From assembly GCF_015712165.1 (NCBI RefSeq), contig NZ_JADPZX010000001.1:372001-436000 (forward strand): a stretch of DNA of 64,000 nt, in the 5' to 3' direction. The stretch is from Streptomyces spinoverrucosus (GTDB taxonomy: Bacteria; Actinomycetota; Actinomycetes; Streptomycetales; Streptomycetaceae). This document shows, one piece after another, positions 34,837-43,382 of this stretch. The notes beneath the pieces were generated by a model. It was not told where the DNA came from. It ran no database searches and saw only the letters and a list, made by a program, of their open reading frames with translations. Numbering within the stretch: position 1 is the first letter of the stretch; the number at the start of each line of letters is the position of its first letter. The translations under genes were made by a program, and so were the position numbers.

Positions 34837-35250
34837 GTGTACCACCACTCAGGAAACGTCGCTCAGCAGGCATCCGGCTCCGCCGCGGGCGTCCTCGACC
34901 ATCGAGCCCCCGACCAGGACGCCATGCTCTTCCAGCGCTGCACCTGGTGCGGCACCGCCATGTACCACAGGCTGCTGTGCCCGGTCTGCCAGGGCAGCGA
35001 TCTGCGGACGGAACGCAGCGAGGGCACCGGCACGGTCCGCCACTCCACGGTGGTGCACCGCAACACGCCCGCCGCGCGCAATGTGTCCCTGGTCGAGATG
35101 TCCGAGGGGTTCGTGGTCCGGGGCCGGGTGATGGGTCCGCCGGTCGGCATCCACAGCGGCGACCGGGTACGGCTGTCCACCGCCAAGGACCCGGTCCGGG
35201 GCGAGCCGGTGTTCCAGCTGGTCGACGAGCCGTACCGGGCCTGGACCTGA
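34837..35250 (+). CDS. Zn-ribbon OB-fold (DUF35) protein
   Basis: A 137-residue DUF35-type protein. A rubredoxin-like zinc ribbon comes first (CTWCGTAMYHRLLCPVC, four Cys), then an OB-fold (STVVHRNTP ... VRGRVMGPPVGIHSGDRVRL). DUF35 proteins normally partner thiolases, acyl-CoA dehydrogenases or retro-aldolases and shuttle acyl-CoA. No such partner adjoins this gene. AGGGAG 9 nt before GTG 34837 sets the start; TTG 34828 would overlap the site. A TetR palindrome upstream points to ligand-controlled expression. Confidence 0.85.
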   Translation: MYHHSGNVAQQASGSAAGVLDHRAPDQDAMLFQRCTWCGTAMYHRLLCPVCQGSDLRTERSEGTGTVRHSTVVHRNTPAARNVSLVEMSEGFVVRGRVMGPPVGIHSGDRVRLSTAKDPVRGEPVFQLVDEPYRAWT

Positions 35251-35309
35251 CGGGGCCTCGCCCGCACCCGAGTTGACGGGCCCGGCCTTCTGCCTCGGTG
35301 GCCGCTCCG

Positions 35310-35696
35310 TCAGCCGTTCAGGGTGACCCGGATCCCCACCGTGCCCTTCGGGCCGCGTCGCAGCCGGCTGCCGAACAGCGTGAGGCGGCCCACGATGCCG
35401 TACTTGCGGGCGATGAGCCGCCGATAATGGGCCGTGGTCTCCGCGTCGGTGATCTCGGCGGTGGCCGGGACCTGCGCACCGGTCGGGTTGCCGCGCAGGT
35501 CACAGGGTCCGACGAGGACGTCGGAGCGGCGCCGGATCCGCTTGACCTTCCAGGAGTCGGCGACCGTCCACACCCCGAGCGTGTCGCCGTCGGCGACCAC
35601 CCAGACGGGCGTAGGGACCTGGGTGCCGTCCTTGCGGTAGCTGGTGATCAGCAGGTACTTGCCGGCCCCGAGCCGGGCCGTCGACGTGGCGTCCAT
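35310..35696 (-). CDS. PPOX-class F420-dependent oxidoreductase
   Basis: A 128-residue split-barrel flavin/deazaflavin protein of the pyridoxamine-phosphate-oxidase-like F420-dependent class common in actinobacteria. Motifs include YLLITSYRKDGTQVPTPVWVV, WKVKRIRRR and VLVGPCDLRGNPTG. It uses F420H2 to reduce an unknown small molecule. Start ATG 35696. It converges on the Zn-ribbon gene. A tandem repeat array lies between it and the aminotransferase upstream. Confidence 0.9.
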   Translation of the reverse strand: MDATSTARLGAGKYLLITSYRKDGTQVPTPVWVVADGDTLGVWTVADSWKVKRIRRRSDVLVGPCDLRGNPTGAQVPATAEITDAETTAHYRRLIARKYGIVGRLTLFGSRLRRGPKGTVGIRVTLNG

Positions 35697-35720
35697 GCCC
35701 GGAAGTGTAGGCAGGCACCG

Positions 35721-35798
35721 CTACCCGAAGGCAGCCGCCACCCGCACCACCCGACGGCAGCCGCCACCCGTGCTACCCGACGGCAGCCGCCATCCGCC
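35721..35798. repeat. Three tandem 26-bp repeats at the aminotransferase 3' end
   Basis: Units start at 35721, 35747 and 35773, with core CCCGACGGCAGCCGCCA (one base differs in the first unit). The third unit contains the last codons and stop of the aminotransferase (AAAVG-stop), so the other two look like tandem copies of that gene end. Copy number may vary between strains. Confidence 0.8.
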
Positions 35799-36951
35799 GC
35801 ACCCCTTCCCTGACGACCTCCGGTGATGTGCCCAGGTTCAGCCGCACGTGCCCTGCGCCGCCCGTTCCGAACGGCAGGCCGGAGTTGAGGGCCACCCGGC
35901 CCCGGTGCAGGAAGACGTCGGCCGGGTCGTCGCCCAGGCCCAGCGCGCGGCAGTCGAGCCAGGCGAGGTAGGTGGCGTCGCCGGGGCGGTAGTTGACGGC
36001 GGGCAGGTGCTCGGCCAGCAGCTCGGCGAGCAGGCGACGGTTCTCGTCGAGGCCGGCCAGCAGGGCGTCCAGCCAGGCGGTGCCGTCGCGCAGGGCGGCG
36101 GTGTGGGCGATGGCGCCCAGGTGGCTGGGGCCGTGGCTGACCTCCTCGGGCAGCAGGGCGAGGTCGGCGGCGGACTCGGGGCCCGCGACGGCGAGGGCCG
36201 CCTTGAGGCCGGCGAGGTTCCAGGCCTTGGAGGCCGACATGAGCGACAGGCCCCTGCCGCCCCCCGGCACGCTGAGGTACGGCACGAAGTCGGTGTCGCC
36301 GACGACCAGCGGGGCATGGATCTCGTCGGCGACGACGCGTATGCCGTACCGCTCGGCGAGGCGCGCCACGGCGGACAGTTCCTCGGCGGTGTGCACGGTC
36401 CCGGTCGGGTTGTGCGGGCTGCACAGCAGGAACGCCGCCCGGCGTCCGCCCGCCACGGCCTGCCGGAAGGATTCCTCGAGGACGCCGAAGTCGATGCGCA
36501 GGTCGGGGCCCAGCGGGGCCTGGAGCACGCGCCGGTCCATGTGCGCGACGAACTGGAAGAACGGCGGATAGACCGGCGGGTTGACCACGACCGCGTCCCC
36601 GGGTCCGGTCACCAGCTTGATCATCTCGACCACACCGAGCATCACGTCGGGCACGATCGCCGTGCGCGCCACGTCGAGCCCGGACCAGCCCCACCGCTTC
36701 TCGGCGAACTCGGCCAGCGCCTCCGCGTAGGCGGTGCCCGCCGGGTAGCCGGTGTCGCCGAGGGTGAGCGCGTCGGTGAGCGCGCGGACGACGGGTTCGG
36801 CCAGCGGCACGTCCATCTCGGCCACCCACAGCGGCAGCACGTCGTCGGGGTAGGTGCGCCACTTCATGCTCGTACGGCGCCTGAGCTGGTCGAGGTCCAG
36901 TGCGCGCAGGGGGTTCGGTTCACCGGACGTTCCGTGCGGGATGCTGGTCAT
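35773..36951 (-). CDS. MalY/PatB-type PLP C-S lyase (aminotransferase fold)
   Basis: A 392-residue fold-type I PLP enzyme, MalY/PatB group (cystathionine beta-lyase-like). The signature N-terminus is [25 protein letters not shown], substrate-phosphate contacts are in [11 protein letters not shown], the PLP Asp is in [10 protein letters not shown], and the Schiff-base Lys is in [12 protein letters not shown]. It likely splits C-S bonds of cystathionine or related amino acids. Start ATG 36951. It is divergent from the DUF3800 gene by 24 bp, so their promoters overlap. Confidence 0.92.
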   Translation of the reverse strand: MTSIPHGTSGEPNPLRALDLDQLRRRTSMKWRTYPDDVLPLWVAEMDVPLAEPVVRALTDALTLGDTGYPAGTAYAEALAEFAEKRWGWSGLDVARTAIVPDVMLGVVEMIKLVTGPGDAVVVNPPVYPPFFQFVAHMDRRVLQAPLGPDLRIDFGVLEESFRQAVAGGRRAAFLLCSPHNPTGTVHTAEELSAVARLAERYGIRVVADEIHAPLVVGDTDFVPYLSVPGGGRGLSLMSASKAWNLAGLKAALAVAGPESAADLALLPEEVSHGPSHLGAIAHTAALRDGTAWLDALLAGLDENRRLLAELLAEHLPAVNYRPGDATYLAWLDCRALGLGDDPADVFLHRGRVALNSGLPFGTGGAGHVRLNLGTSPEVVREGVRRMAAAVG

Positions 36952-36975
36952 GGGCACACGATAGGGGGCTGTGCG

Positions 36976-38013
36976 GTGACCGGACATCGGGAGGGCCAGC
37001 AGGACGGGGCGGCGGACGCCGCGGACGCGCCGCTGGAGGTCGGGTGCGACGAGTCGGGGTCGGACGGCGAGAACCTCACGGGCGGCAACACCGACGTGTT
37101 CGCGCACGCCAGCGTGCGGCTGCCGGTGACGACGGCCGCCGCGTACGTACGGGAGATCCGGGACCGGATCCGGTCGCCCGCCGAGGAGTACAAGGCGAAC
37201 CATCTGCTGCGGGAGAAGCACCGGGCCGTGCTGGAGTGGCTGCTGGCGCCCGCGGGGCCGCTGCACGGGCACGCGCATGTGCATCTGACAGAGAAGGCGT
37301 TCTTCGTGGTGGACCGGGCGGCCGACCTGCTCCTGGACGACTCCGACGCGGCGGTGTCCCTGTTCCGTGGAGGGCGGCTCGCCTTCGGGGAGGAGCGGTG
37401 GCGGGCGTTCCTGGCGGCGGCGAACCAGTTGCTGCGGGCCCGCAACGACGGGGCGCCGGGGGCACCCGTGGAGGCGTTCTTCCGCACGGTCGACCTGCTG
37501 CGGCGGGCGGATTCCACCGTGGACGCGGTGACGGTCGTCGACCGGCTGGCCGGGGCGCGGACGCGGGCCGAGGCGTACCGGGCGAGGTTCCTGGACGGTC
37601 CGGCACTGATCCCCGTGCTCAACCCGCTGCTGCCCGCCATCGTCGGCACGGCCGCGCACTGGAGCGCGGGCGGGCGGTCCGTGGCGCTGGTGCACGACGA
37701 GCAGAACATGCTGACGCCGGACCGGATCGCCTGGATCGAGCGGGCGGCGCGCGACGCCGGGATCGGCTTCGCCGGGATGCGGCTCGTCGACTCGCGGCGC
37801 GACGCCCGGGTGCAGCTCGCGGACTTCCTGGCCGGCATCTCCCGGAAGATCGCCTCGGACGAGCTGAACGGCCGCGGCGACCCGGTGCTCACGGCGCTGC
37901 TGCGGCCGTATGTCGGCACGGGATCGGTGTGGGGCGACGAGCGCAGCTGGGCACGGCTCGGACCGCAGACCGAAAACACACAAGGCCCGGCAAAGATCAA
38001 TTCATCGGTCTAG
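36976..38013 (+). CDS. DUF3800-family protein (RNase H-like fold)
   Basis: A 345-residue protein with DUF3800 landmarks: N-terminal [11 protein letters not shown] (the Asp-Glu-Ser-Gly acid motif), central [11 protein letters not shown], and C-terminal [18 protein letters not shown] (Asp-Ser ... Gln-Leu-Ala-Asp). This family has a ribonuclease H-like core with acidic residues and is often near mobile or defence genes, though function is unproved. GTG 36976 follows AGGGGG. It stands alone, 24 bp from the divergent C-S lyase. Confidence 0.75.
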   Translation: MTGHREGQQDGAADAADAPLEVGCDESGSDGENLTGGNTDVFAHASVRLPVTTAAAYVREIRDRIRSPAEEYKANHLLREKHRAVLEWLLAPAGPLHGHAHVHLTEKAFFVVDRAADLLLDDSDAAVSLFRGGRLAFGEERWRAFLAAANQLLRARNDGAPGAPVEAFFRTVDLLRRADSTVDAVTVVDRLAGARTRAEAYRARFLDGPALIPVLNPLLPAIVGTAAHWSAGGRSVALVHDEQNMLTPDRIAWIERAARDAGIGFAGMRLVDSRRDARVQLADFLAGISRKIASDELNGRGDPVLTALLRPYVGTGSVWGDERSWARLGPQTENTQGPAKINSSV

Positions 38014-38082
38014 ATTGCGTCCTGACACCGCACGAGGCATCTTCACGCCCCGGCACCAGGCACCCCCAGGAGCTGAATTTCC

Positions 38083-38913
38083 GTGACCGAGAACCCGCCA
38101 GCCGCGGACGGCATGGCCCAGTCGCTGCGCGAGCGCATCAACACGTCCCAGCCGCACACGGCCCGGATCTGGAACTACTGGCTCGGCGGCAAGGACAACT
38201 ACGAGGTCGACCGGGCGGCCGGCGACCAGATCCGCCAACTGCACCCGGGCATCGGCGAGTACGCCCGCGCGGACCGCCTGTTCCTGGGCCGCGCCGTGCG
38301 GCACCTGGTCTCCGACGTCGGTATCCGCCAGTTCCTGGACATCGGCACCGGCCTGCCCACCGCCGACAACACGCACGAGGTCGCCCAGCGGATCGCCCCC
38401 GACGCGCGGATCGTGTACGTCGACAACGACCCGCTCGTCCTCGCGCACGCCCGCGCGCTGCTCACCAGCACGCCGGAGGGCCGCACCGACTATCTCGACG
38501 AGGACCTGCGCAACGTCGACGCGATCCTCGAACACGCAGCGAAGACCCTGGACTTCACGCAGCCCGTGGCGCTGATACTACTCGGCGTCGTCATCTTCCT
38601 CGGCGACGACGAGGATCCGTACGGCGTGGTGCGCCGGCTGACGGACGCGCTGCCGTCGGGCAGCCACCTGGTGCTGTCGCACACCATCACCTCGCCGGCG
38701 ATGCCGGACGTGGACGAGGCGGTGAAGTTCTGGAACGAGCACGGCACTCCGAAGCTGACTCAGCGCACCCCCGAGGCGGTGACACGGTTCTTCGACGGGC
38801 TCGAACTGCTGGAGCCGGGTGTCGTGTCGTGCTCGCGCTGGCGGTCGGAGCACACGGGCGGGGCCGAGCCGGAGGAGGTCGCGATGTACGGCGGGGTGGC
38901 CCGCAAGAACTGA
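38083..38913 (+). CDS. DUF574-family SAM-dependent methyltransferase (second copy)
   Basis: A 276-residue paralogue of the protein at 6445-7269, with the same landmarks: ARIWNYWLGGKDNYEVDRAAG, FLDIGTGLPTADNTHEVAQ and IVYVDNDPLVLAHAR. Methyl acceptor unknown. It differs mainly in the last 80 residues, so the two may have different substrates. GTG 38083 has AGGAG upstream at a long spacing. A possible start in the same frame is not seen further upstream. Confidence 0.9.
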   Translation: MTENPPAADGMAQSLRERINTSQPHTARIWNYWLGGKDNYEVDRAAGDQIRQLHPGIGEYARADRLFLGRAVRHLVSDVGIRQFLDIGTGLPTADNTHEVAQRIAPDARIVYVDNDPLVLAHARALLTSTPEGRTDYLDEDLRNVDAILEHAAKTLDFTQPVALILLGVVIFLGDDEDPYGVVRRLTDALPSGSHLVLSHTITSPAMPDVDEAVKFWNEHGTPKLTQRTPEAVTRFFDGLELLEPGVVSCSRWRSEHTGGAEPEEVAMYGGVARKN

Positions 38914-39032
38914 ACCGATCGCCCCTCGGGGTGAACGCTGCCGGACCCCGGCACGTATGGAGAGAGGGCGCTCGACGACCCGGGCGCCCCGCGGCGTAGG
39001 CGCGCCGCGTGTTCGGGGTTCGGGAGCCATGC

Positions 39033-40364
39033 ATGAGGCACGCACGACGACGGATCGTCCGGCGAGTGACACGGCTGGCGTCAGTCGGCGGAATCGTCCT
39101 CGGGACGGCCATGGTCACGCAGGCGGTCGCGAGCGAACCCCCTGTGGCGTCCCCCCGCGTGCTCGCCGAGAACTCCGGCGTGGACCTCGTCGAGCGGCTC
39201 GGCGCTTCCCGTACGGCGGGCAGTTGGATCGACGACCAGGGACGATCGGTCGTCGCGGTCACCGACGACAGGGCGGCCGCCGAGGTCCGCGAGGCGGGCG
39301 CGATGCCCAAGCTGGTGCGGCACAGCATGCGTGAGCTCAAGTCGGCCACCGAGAAGCTGCGTTCGGGACCGAGGGTGACGGGCACGGCGTGGGTGGTGGA
39401 CTACCGGTCGAACGAGGTGGTGGTACGGGGGGACAGCACCGTCTCCGCCGACGACTGGTCCGAGCTGACCGACCTCGCGGACGGCATCGGCGGCTTCGTC
39501 CGCATGGAGCGCACCGAGGGCACCTTCACCACCCGGATCAACGGCGCCCTGCCCATCCTCTCCACGGCCGGGCGCTGCTCGGCGGGGTTCAACGTGACCA
39601 ACGGTGAGACCGACTTCATCCTGACCGCCGGTCACTGCGGGCCCAACGGTTCGGTCTGGTTCGCGGACAACCGGGGCAACGAGCCGGTGGGCCGGACGGT
39701 GGCGGGCAGTTTCCCGGGCAACGACTACTCGCTCGTGCAGTACACCGGGGGTCGGGCGGGCGACGGGGCGGACGTGGTGGCCATCGGCGACGGGCAGGGT
39801 GTGCGGATCACGGGTGTGGGTGAGGCGTCCGTGGGGCAGCGGGTGTTCCGCAGCGGCAGCAGCAGCGGGTTGCGGGACGGCCAGGTGACCGCGCTCAACG
39901 CCACGGTGAACTACCCGGAGGGTACGGTCACCGGTCTCATCGAGACGAACGTGTGCGCGGAACCCGGGGACAGCGGCGGCCCGTTGATCTCCGAGGGCAT
40001 CGCGCTCGGCGTGACCTCGGGCGGCAGCGGGGACTGCCAGGCGGGCGGGACGACCTTCTTCCAGCCGGTGACGCAGGCGCTGTCCGCGCTCGACGTCCAG
40101 CTGATCACGTCGTCCGGTCCGGCGCCGTCCGCGTCCGGCACCCAGAGCGCGGTCGCGCCCCCGGAGGCGGCGCCCGGAGGGTCGGCCCCGATCTCGGGTG
40201 AGGCGGGCAGGGAGCTGCTGGCCCGGCTGGCGGACCCGAAGAACGTCGGGCCGGGTCTGCTGGTCATCGGGGGCAGTCTGATCGCGCTGGTGGCCACGCG
40301 GTGGATCCGTACGGAACAGGACCGCAAGGCCTACCAGCGCTACTACTCGGCGACGTGGGGCTGA
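39033..40364 (+). CDS. Membrane-anchored S1 serine protease
   Basis: A 443-residue chymotrypsin-fold protease of the streptogrisin/alpha-lytic type. An N-terminal signal peptide (RRIVRRVTRLASVGGIVLG...) and a prodomain (about 40-165) precede the mature domain. The triad is His201 (LTAGHCG), Asp231 (GNDYSLV) and Ser314 (GDSGGP). After a Ser/Pro/Ala-rich linker comes a C-terminal membrane helix (GPGLLVIGGSLIALVA) and a short basic tail. That suggests a surface-tethered rather than freely secreted enzyme. ATG 39033 with GGGAG upstream is preferred to GTG 39009. Confidence 0.9.
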   Translation: MRHARRRIVRRVTRLASVGGIVLGTAMVTQAVASEPPVASPRVLAENSGVDLVERLGASRTAGSWIDDQGRSVVAVTDDRAAAEVREAGAMPKLVRHSMRELKSATEKLRSGPRVTGTAWVVDYRSNEVVVRGDSTVSADDWSELTDLADGIGGFVRMERTEGTFTTRINGALPILSTAGRCSAGFNVTNGETDFILTAGHCGPNGSVWFADNRGNEPVGRTVAGSFPGNDYSLVQYTGGRAGDGADVVAIGDGQGVRITGVGEASVGQRVFRSGSSSGLRDGQVTALNATVNYPEGTVTGLIETNVCAEPGDSGGPLISEGIALGVTSGGSGDCQAGGTTFFQPVTQALSALDVQLITSSGPAPSASGTQSAVAPPEAAPGGSAPISGEAGRELLARLADPKNVGPGLLVIGGSLIALVATRWIRTEQDRKAYQRYYSATWG

Positions 40365-40409
40365 CGGAGAGGTCCGGGGCCGAGGGCGCGCCGGGGCTGT
40401 CGCGACGGG

Positions 40410-40583
40410 TCAGGCGGCCCGCGCGGGAGGCGGGGTCGCGGCGGCCCACTCCATGACGAGGCGCTGGTACTCCTCGCGCTGCTCGGTGCTCAGTGTCCCG
40501 CCCGACCGGCGCCACAGCGCCCGGATCTCCTCGTTGACCTCCGCAGCCGATCGCTCGGTGACGGTTTCAACACTGGTGGACAT
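40410..40583 (-). CDS. Small hypothetical protein
   Basis: A 57-residue charged helical protein, not recognised (AAEVNEEIRALWRRSGGTLS, then REEYQRLVMEWAAA). The start could be ATG 40583 or 40595; neither has a strong ribosome site. It converges on the protease gene. The upstream stretch 40590-40680 is AT-richer than its surroundings and may hold the promoter. Confidence 0.55.
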   Translation of the reverse strand: MSTSVETVTERSAAEVNEEIRALWRRSGGTLSTEQREEYQRLVMEWAAATPPPARAA

Positions 40584-40695
40584 GGTGTGAAGCATACGGC
40601 GGCCGAGGTGAAGGCGATGTGAGTAATCAGGAGCTAAACGGACATATCGGGCCGTGTCGCTGATCACGTCCATTTCCCTGAACCGGCCCGGCAGT

Positions 40696-41855
40696 TCAGG
40701 CGTCCGCCGCGCCCAGCACCAGCACCTGAATCGCCAGCACAGCGGCGCCACGGGCCCAGTCGTGAAAGTCGGACTTTCTGGTCTCCAGGTCTACCGGGGT
40801 GGCCAGCGGATGGCGACGGGCACGGACGGTCTCCTCCACCGTGTTTCTCGCCACATCCATCAGTCCGACCCCCTCTCCGGCGAGCAGGATCTTCTGCGGC
40901 ATCGCGAAGTTGGCGATGTGCGCGACCAGGACGCCGAGGGCGCGGGCGGCCTCGTCGATGACGCGCGCGGGCATGGGTTCCCCGCGGCGGCGAGGGCGAG
41001 GATCTCCTCGTAGGTGTGGTCGCGGCCGGTGGCGGCCCGGATCTGGTAGCGGATGCTGGGGATGGCCAGCAGCGAGACCGCGCTGCCGCGGTCGCCGTCG
41101 GGGGTGAGCGGCCCGTTGGGGTCGAGGATCCAGCGCCGGCCGAAGGCCCGGTCCTCCCCCTCGGACGGCACCCGCCTGCCGCCCAGCACCAGGCCGTAGC
41201 CGATACCGGCACCGATGGTGAGCACGACGAACCGGTCGAGGCCGCGCCCGGCACCGAACCAGGTCTCGGCCTCGACGAGGGCGGCCACGTCGTTCTCGAC
41301 GACCACCGGCAGCCCGGTGCGCTCCTCGACCAGCTCGGCGAGAGGAACGTCACGCCAGTTCAGGAACGGCGACTCGCCCACCACGGCCCGGTCCTGCACG
41401 AAGCCGCCCACCCCGATGCCGATCCCGGCGAGCCCGGGGTGGCGGCGGGCCGGCTCGTCGGCCATCTCCGCGAGAAGATCGGCTACTTCGCCGGGGTCGT
41501 GCGTGGTGAGAGGGCGGTCGTGGCGGGCGACGATCTCGCTCCTGAGGGTGGTGACGACTCCGTAGACCATGTCCTCGGTGACCTTGAAGCCCAGGAAGGA
41601 ACGGGACTCCGCGACGACGTCCAGTGGCTGTGAGGGCCGCCCCTGCCGGGCCTCCCCCGGGGCGCCGCCGTCGGGGGCCTCGACCAGCAGGCCGGACTCG
41701 ATGAGCGGTTTGGTCAGCCGGGTGAGGCTGCCCGCGGAGAGGTCCAGCCGCCGGGCGAGCTCCGCGCGGGAGAGCGGGCCGTGGACGAGCACCTCGATGG
41801 CCACCGAGCGTTCACCCGGGCTCAGCGGCAGCCAGCTGGCGGAACCTGCGGTCAT
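40696..41855 (-). pseudogene. ROK-family transcriptional repressor, frameshifted
   Basis: A NagC/XylR-type ROK regulator in two frames. The first frame, from ATG 41855, encodes the winged helix (SVAIEVLVHGPLSRAELARR) and most of the kinase-like domain (GIGIGVGGFVQD; VVENDVAALVEAETWFG; TIGAGIGYGLVLG). At about 40975-40985 the reading must shift to another frame (VIDEAARALGVLVAHIANFAMPQKILLAGEG) to complete the ROK fold. One base appears lost within a CCCGCGCGCG tract. The zinc motif CxCGxxGC is absent, as in some Streptomyces members. It is divergent from a decayed sugar transporter locus. Confidence 0.85.
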
Positions 41856-41984
41856 GTAGGTCAGACTCCCACGATTCTTTTCTTTTGCATCACAACTAAT
41901 GATCCCCACTCTAGGGCGGAAGCGGTAGTGGCAAGAAAATGTCGCACCCCTCTTGACGCAGAGATTCTTCCGACTCAAAAGTAA

Positions 41985-42125
41985 GTGGCCGCCGCGTACC
42001 GGAAGAAGGGCATCGACGTCTCGGCGTTCACCGAACCGGTCGCCGACCGGGAGAAGTTCACGACCTTCTCCTTGAGCGGCCTGAACCAGACCAACAGCCG
42101 GATCAATCTCATCCTCGGCCAGTGA
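41985..42125 (+). pseudogene. C-terminal remnant of a sugar-binding lipoprotein
   Basis: Forty-six codons with strong coding character (AAYRKKGIDVSAFTEPVADR, then FTTFSLSGLNQTNSRINLIL) end at TGA 42123-42125. TAA immediately precedes the first GTG, and there is no signal peptide or rest of protein. The sequence looks like the C-terminus of an ABC-transporter solute-binding protein. Its stop region overlaps an alternative start of the following oxidoreductase gene, as in an intact operon. Most of the gene, perhaps with permease genes, has been deleted against the ROK promoter. Confidence 0.6.
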
Positions 42126-42139
42126 AAGGCACCCATCCC

Positions 42140-43342
42140 ATGACGTTCTCCCTCGGCATCGTCGGCGCCGGGCAGTTCTCCGGGCAGTTCGCCAAACTGT
42201 TCCTCGCCCACCCGGGCGTCCGCGACGTCCACGTCACCGACCTGCTTCCGGAACGGGCCGAGCAACTGGCCGCCGCGGAGGGCCTGAGCGGCACCTTCCC
42301 CTCGTACGAGGCCATGCTGGAGTCCTCGGCCGTCGACGCGGTCGCCATCTTCACCCAACGCTGGACGCACGGCCCGCTGGTGCTCCAGGGCCTGAACGCC
42401 GGCAAGCACGTCTACTCGGCGGTCCCCATGGCGATCACCACGGAGGAGATAGCGGCGATCATCGACGCGGTCAAGGCGACCGGACTGACGTACATGATGG
42501 GCGAGACCAGCCAGTACAACCCGGCGACCGTGCACGCCCGCAACCAGATCGCCAAGGGCGCCTTCGGGCGGCTCTTCTACGCCGAGGGCGACTACGTCCA
42601 CGACATGGATCTGGGGTTCTACGAGGCGTACCAGTACAGCGGTGGCGAGAACTGGAAGGCGACCGCCAGCTATCCGCCGCTGCTGTACCCGACGCACTCG
42701 GTCGGCGGGGTGCTGGGCGCCTGGCAGACGCACGCGGTGAGCGTGTCGGCGGTCGGGGTGGTGGACGAGCGGGGCGACGGCGTGTTCGACCGGTCGGTGA
42801 GCCAGTTCGACAACGACGTCTCCAACGCGACCGCGCTGTTCGAGGTGGCGGGCGGCGGTTCGTTCCGGACGAACGAGTTCCGGCGGGTCGGCTACCCGTC
42901 CCACATCCGGGAGTCCCGCTTCCGCTTCTTCGGCACGGAGGCGAGCATGGAGCAGCTCGCCACGGTGGCGCTGTGGCAGGACAAAACCGGCGTCACTGAC
43001 ATTTCAGAACTGCTGGAGCCCAAGCCGACGATGTCCCCCGACGACCCGTCGCTGCGGCACATCGCGCCGGATCTGCGGGCGGCCTTCACCTCGGGCTCGG
43101 CGCCGGTGCACGACCGGTCGCGGCTGCCACGCGCGTTCGACCACCTCCACAACGGCCACGAGGGCAGCCACCACTTCCTGGTGGACGATTTCGTGACGGC
43201 GGTGAACACCCGCTCGCTGCCGTCCGTGAACGCCTGGGTGGCGGCGCGCTACACCCTGCCGGGGATCATCGCGCACGAGTCCGCGCGGCAGGGTGGCGTA
43301 CGGCTGGAGATCCCCGACTTCGGCGACGCGCCCGAGGCCTGA
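42140..43342 (+). CDS. Gfo/Idh/MocA-family oxidoreductase
   Basis: A 400-residue NAD(P)-dependent sugar dehydrogenase-like protein. The Rossmann motif is LGIVGAGQFSGQFAK; the EKP-position segment reads HVYSAVPMAITTEE, with the usual Lys replaced by Val; YPPLLYPTHSVGGVL has the family His. Loss of the Lys in the EKP motif may affect NAD(P) hydride transfer, or this subgroup may be divergent. ATG 42140 lies 10 nt after GAAAGG; GTG 42122 overlaps the upstream remnant's stop. It probably belonged to a sugar operon controlled by the ROK repressor. Confidence 0.88.
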   Translation: MTFSLGIVGAGQFSGQFAKLFLAHPGVRDVHVTDLLPERAEQLAAAEGLSGTFPSYEAMLESSAVDAVAIFTQRWTHGPLVLQGLNAGKHVYSAVPMAITTEEIAAIIDAVKATGLTYMMGETSQYNPATVHARNQIAKGAFGRLFYAEGDYVHDMDLGFYEAYQYSGGENWKATASYPPLLYPTHSVGGVLGAWQTHAVSVSAVGVVDERGDGVFDRSVSQFDNDVSNATALFEVAGGGSFRTNEFRRVGYPSHIRESRFRFFGTEASMEQLATVALWQDKTGVTDISELLEPKPTMSPDDPSLRHIAPDLRAAFTSGSAPVHDRSRLPRAFDHLHNGHEGSHHFLVDDFVTAVNTRSLPSVNAWVAARYTLPGIIAHESARQGGVRLEIPDFGDAPEA

Positions 43343-43382
43343 TGCGTCCGAGGCCTGATCCACGCGCGCGGGCCGGGTCCCG

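Noticed and set aside
42140..43342. Duplicate of the Gfo/Idh gene at 8824
   Set aside because: They share only family-level features (Rossmann start, central His); length (296 vs 400) and sequence differ greatly, so this is not a recent duplication.
43332..43359. CCGAGGCCTGAT repeated at the end of the second Gfo/Idh gene
   Set aside because: It is a local 16-bp duplication of the stop region; no functional claim is justified.
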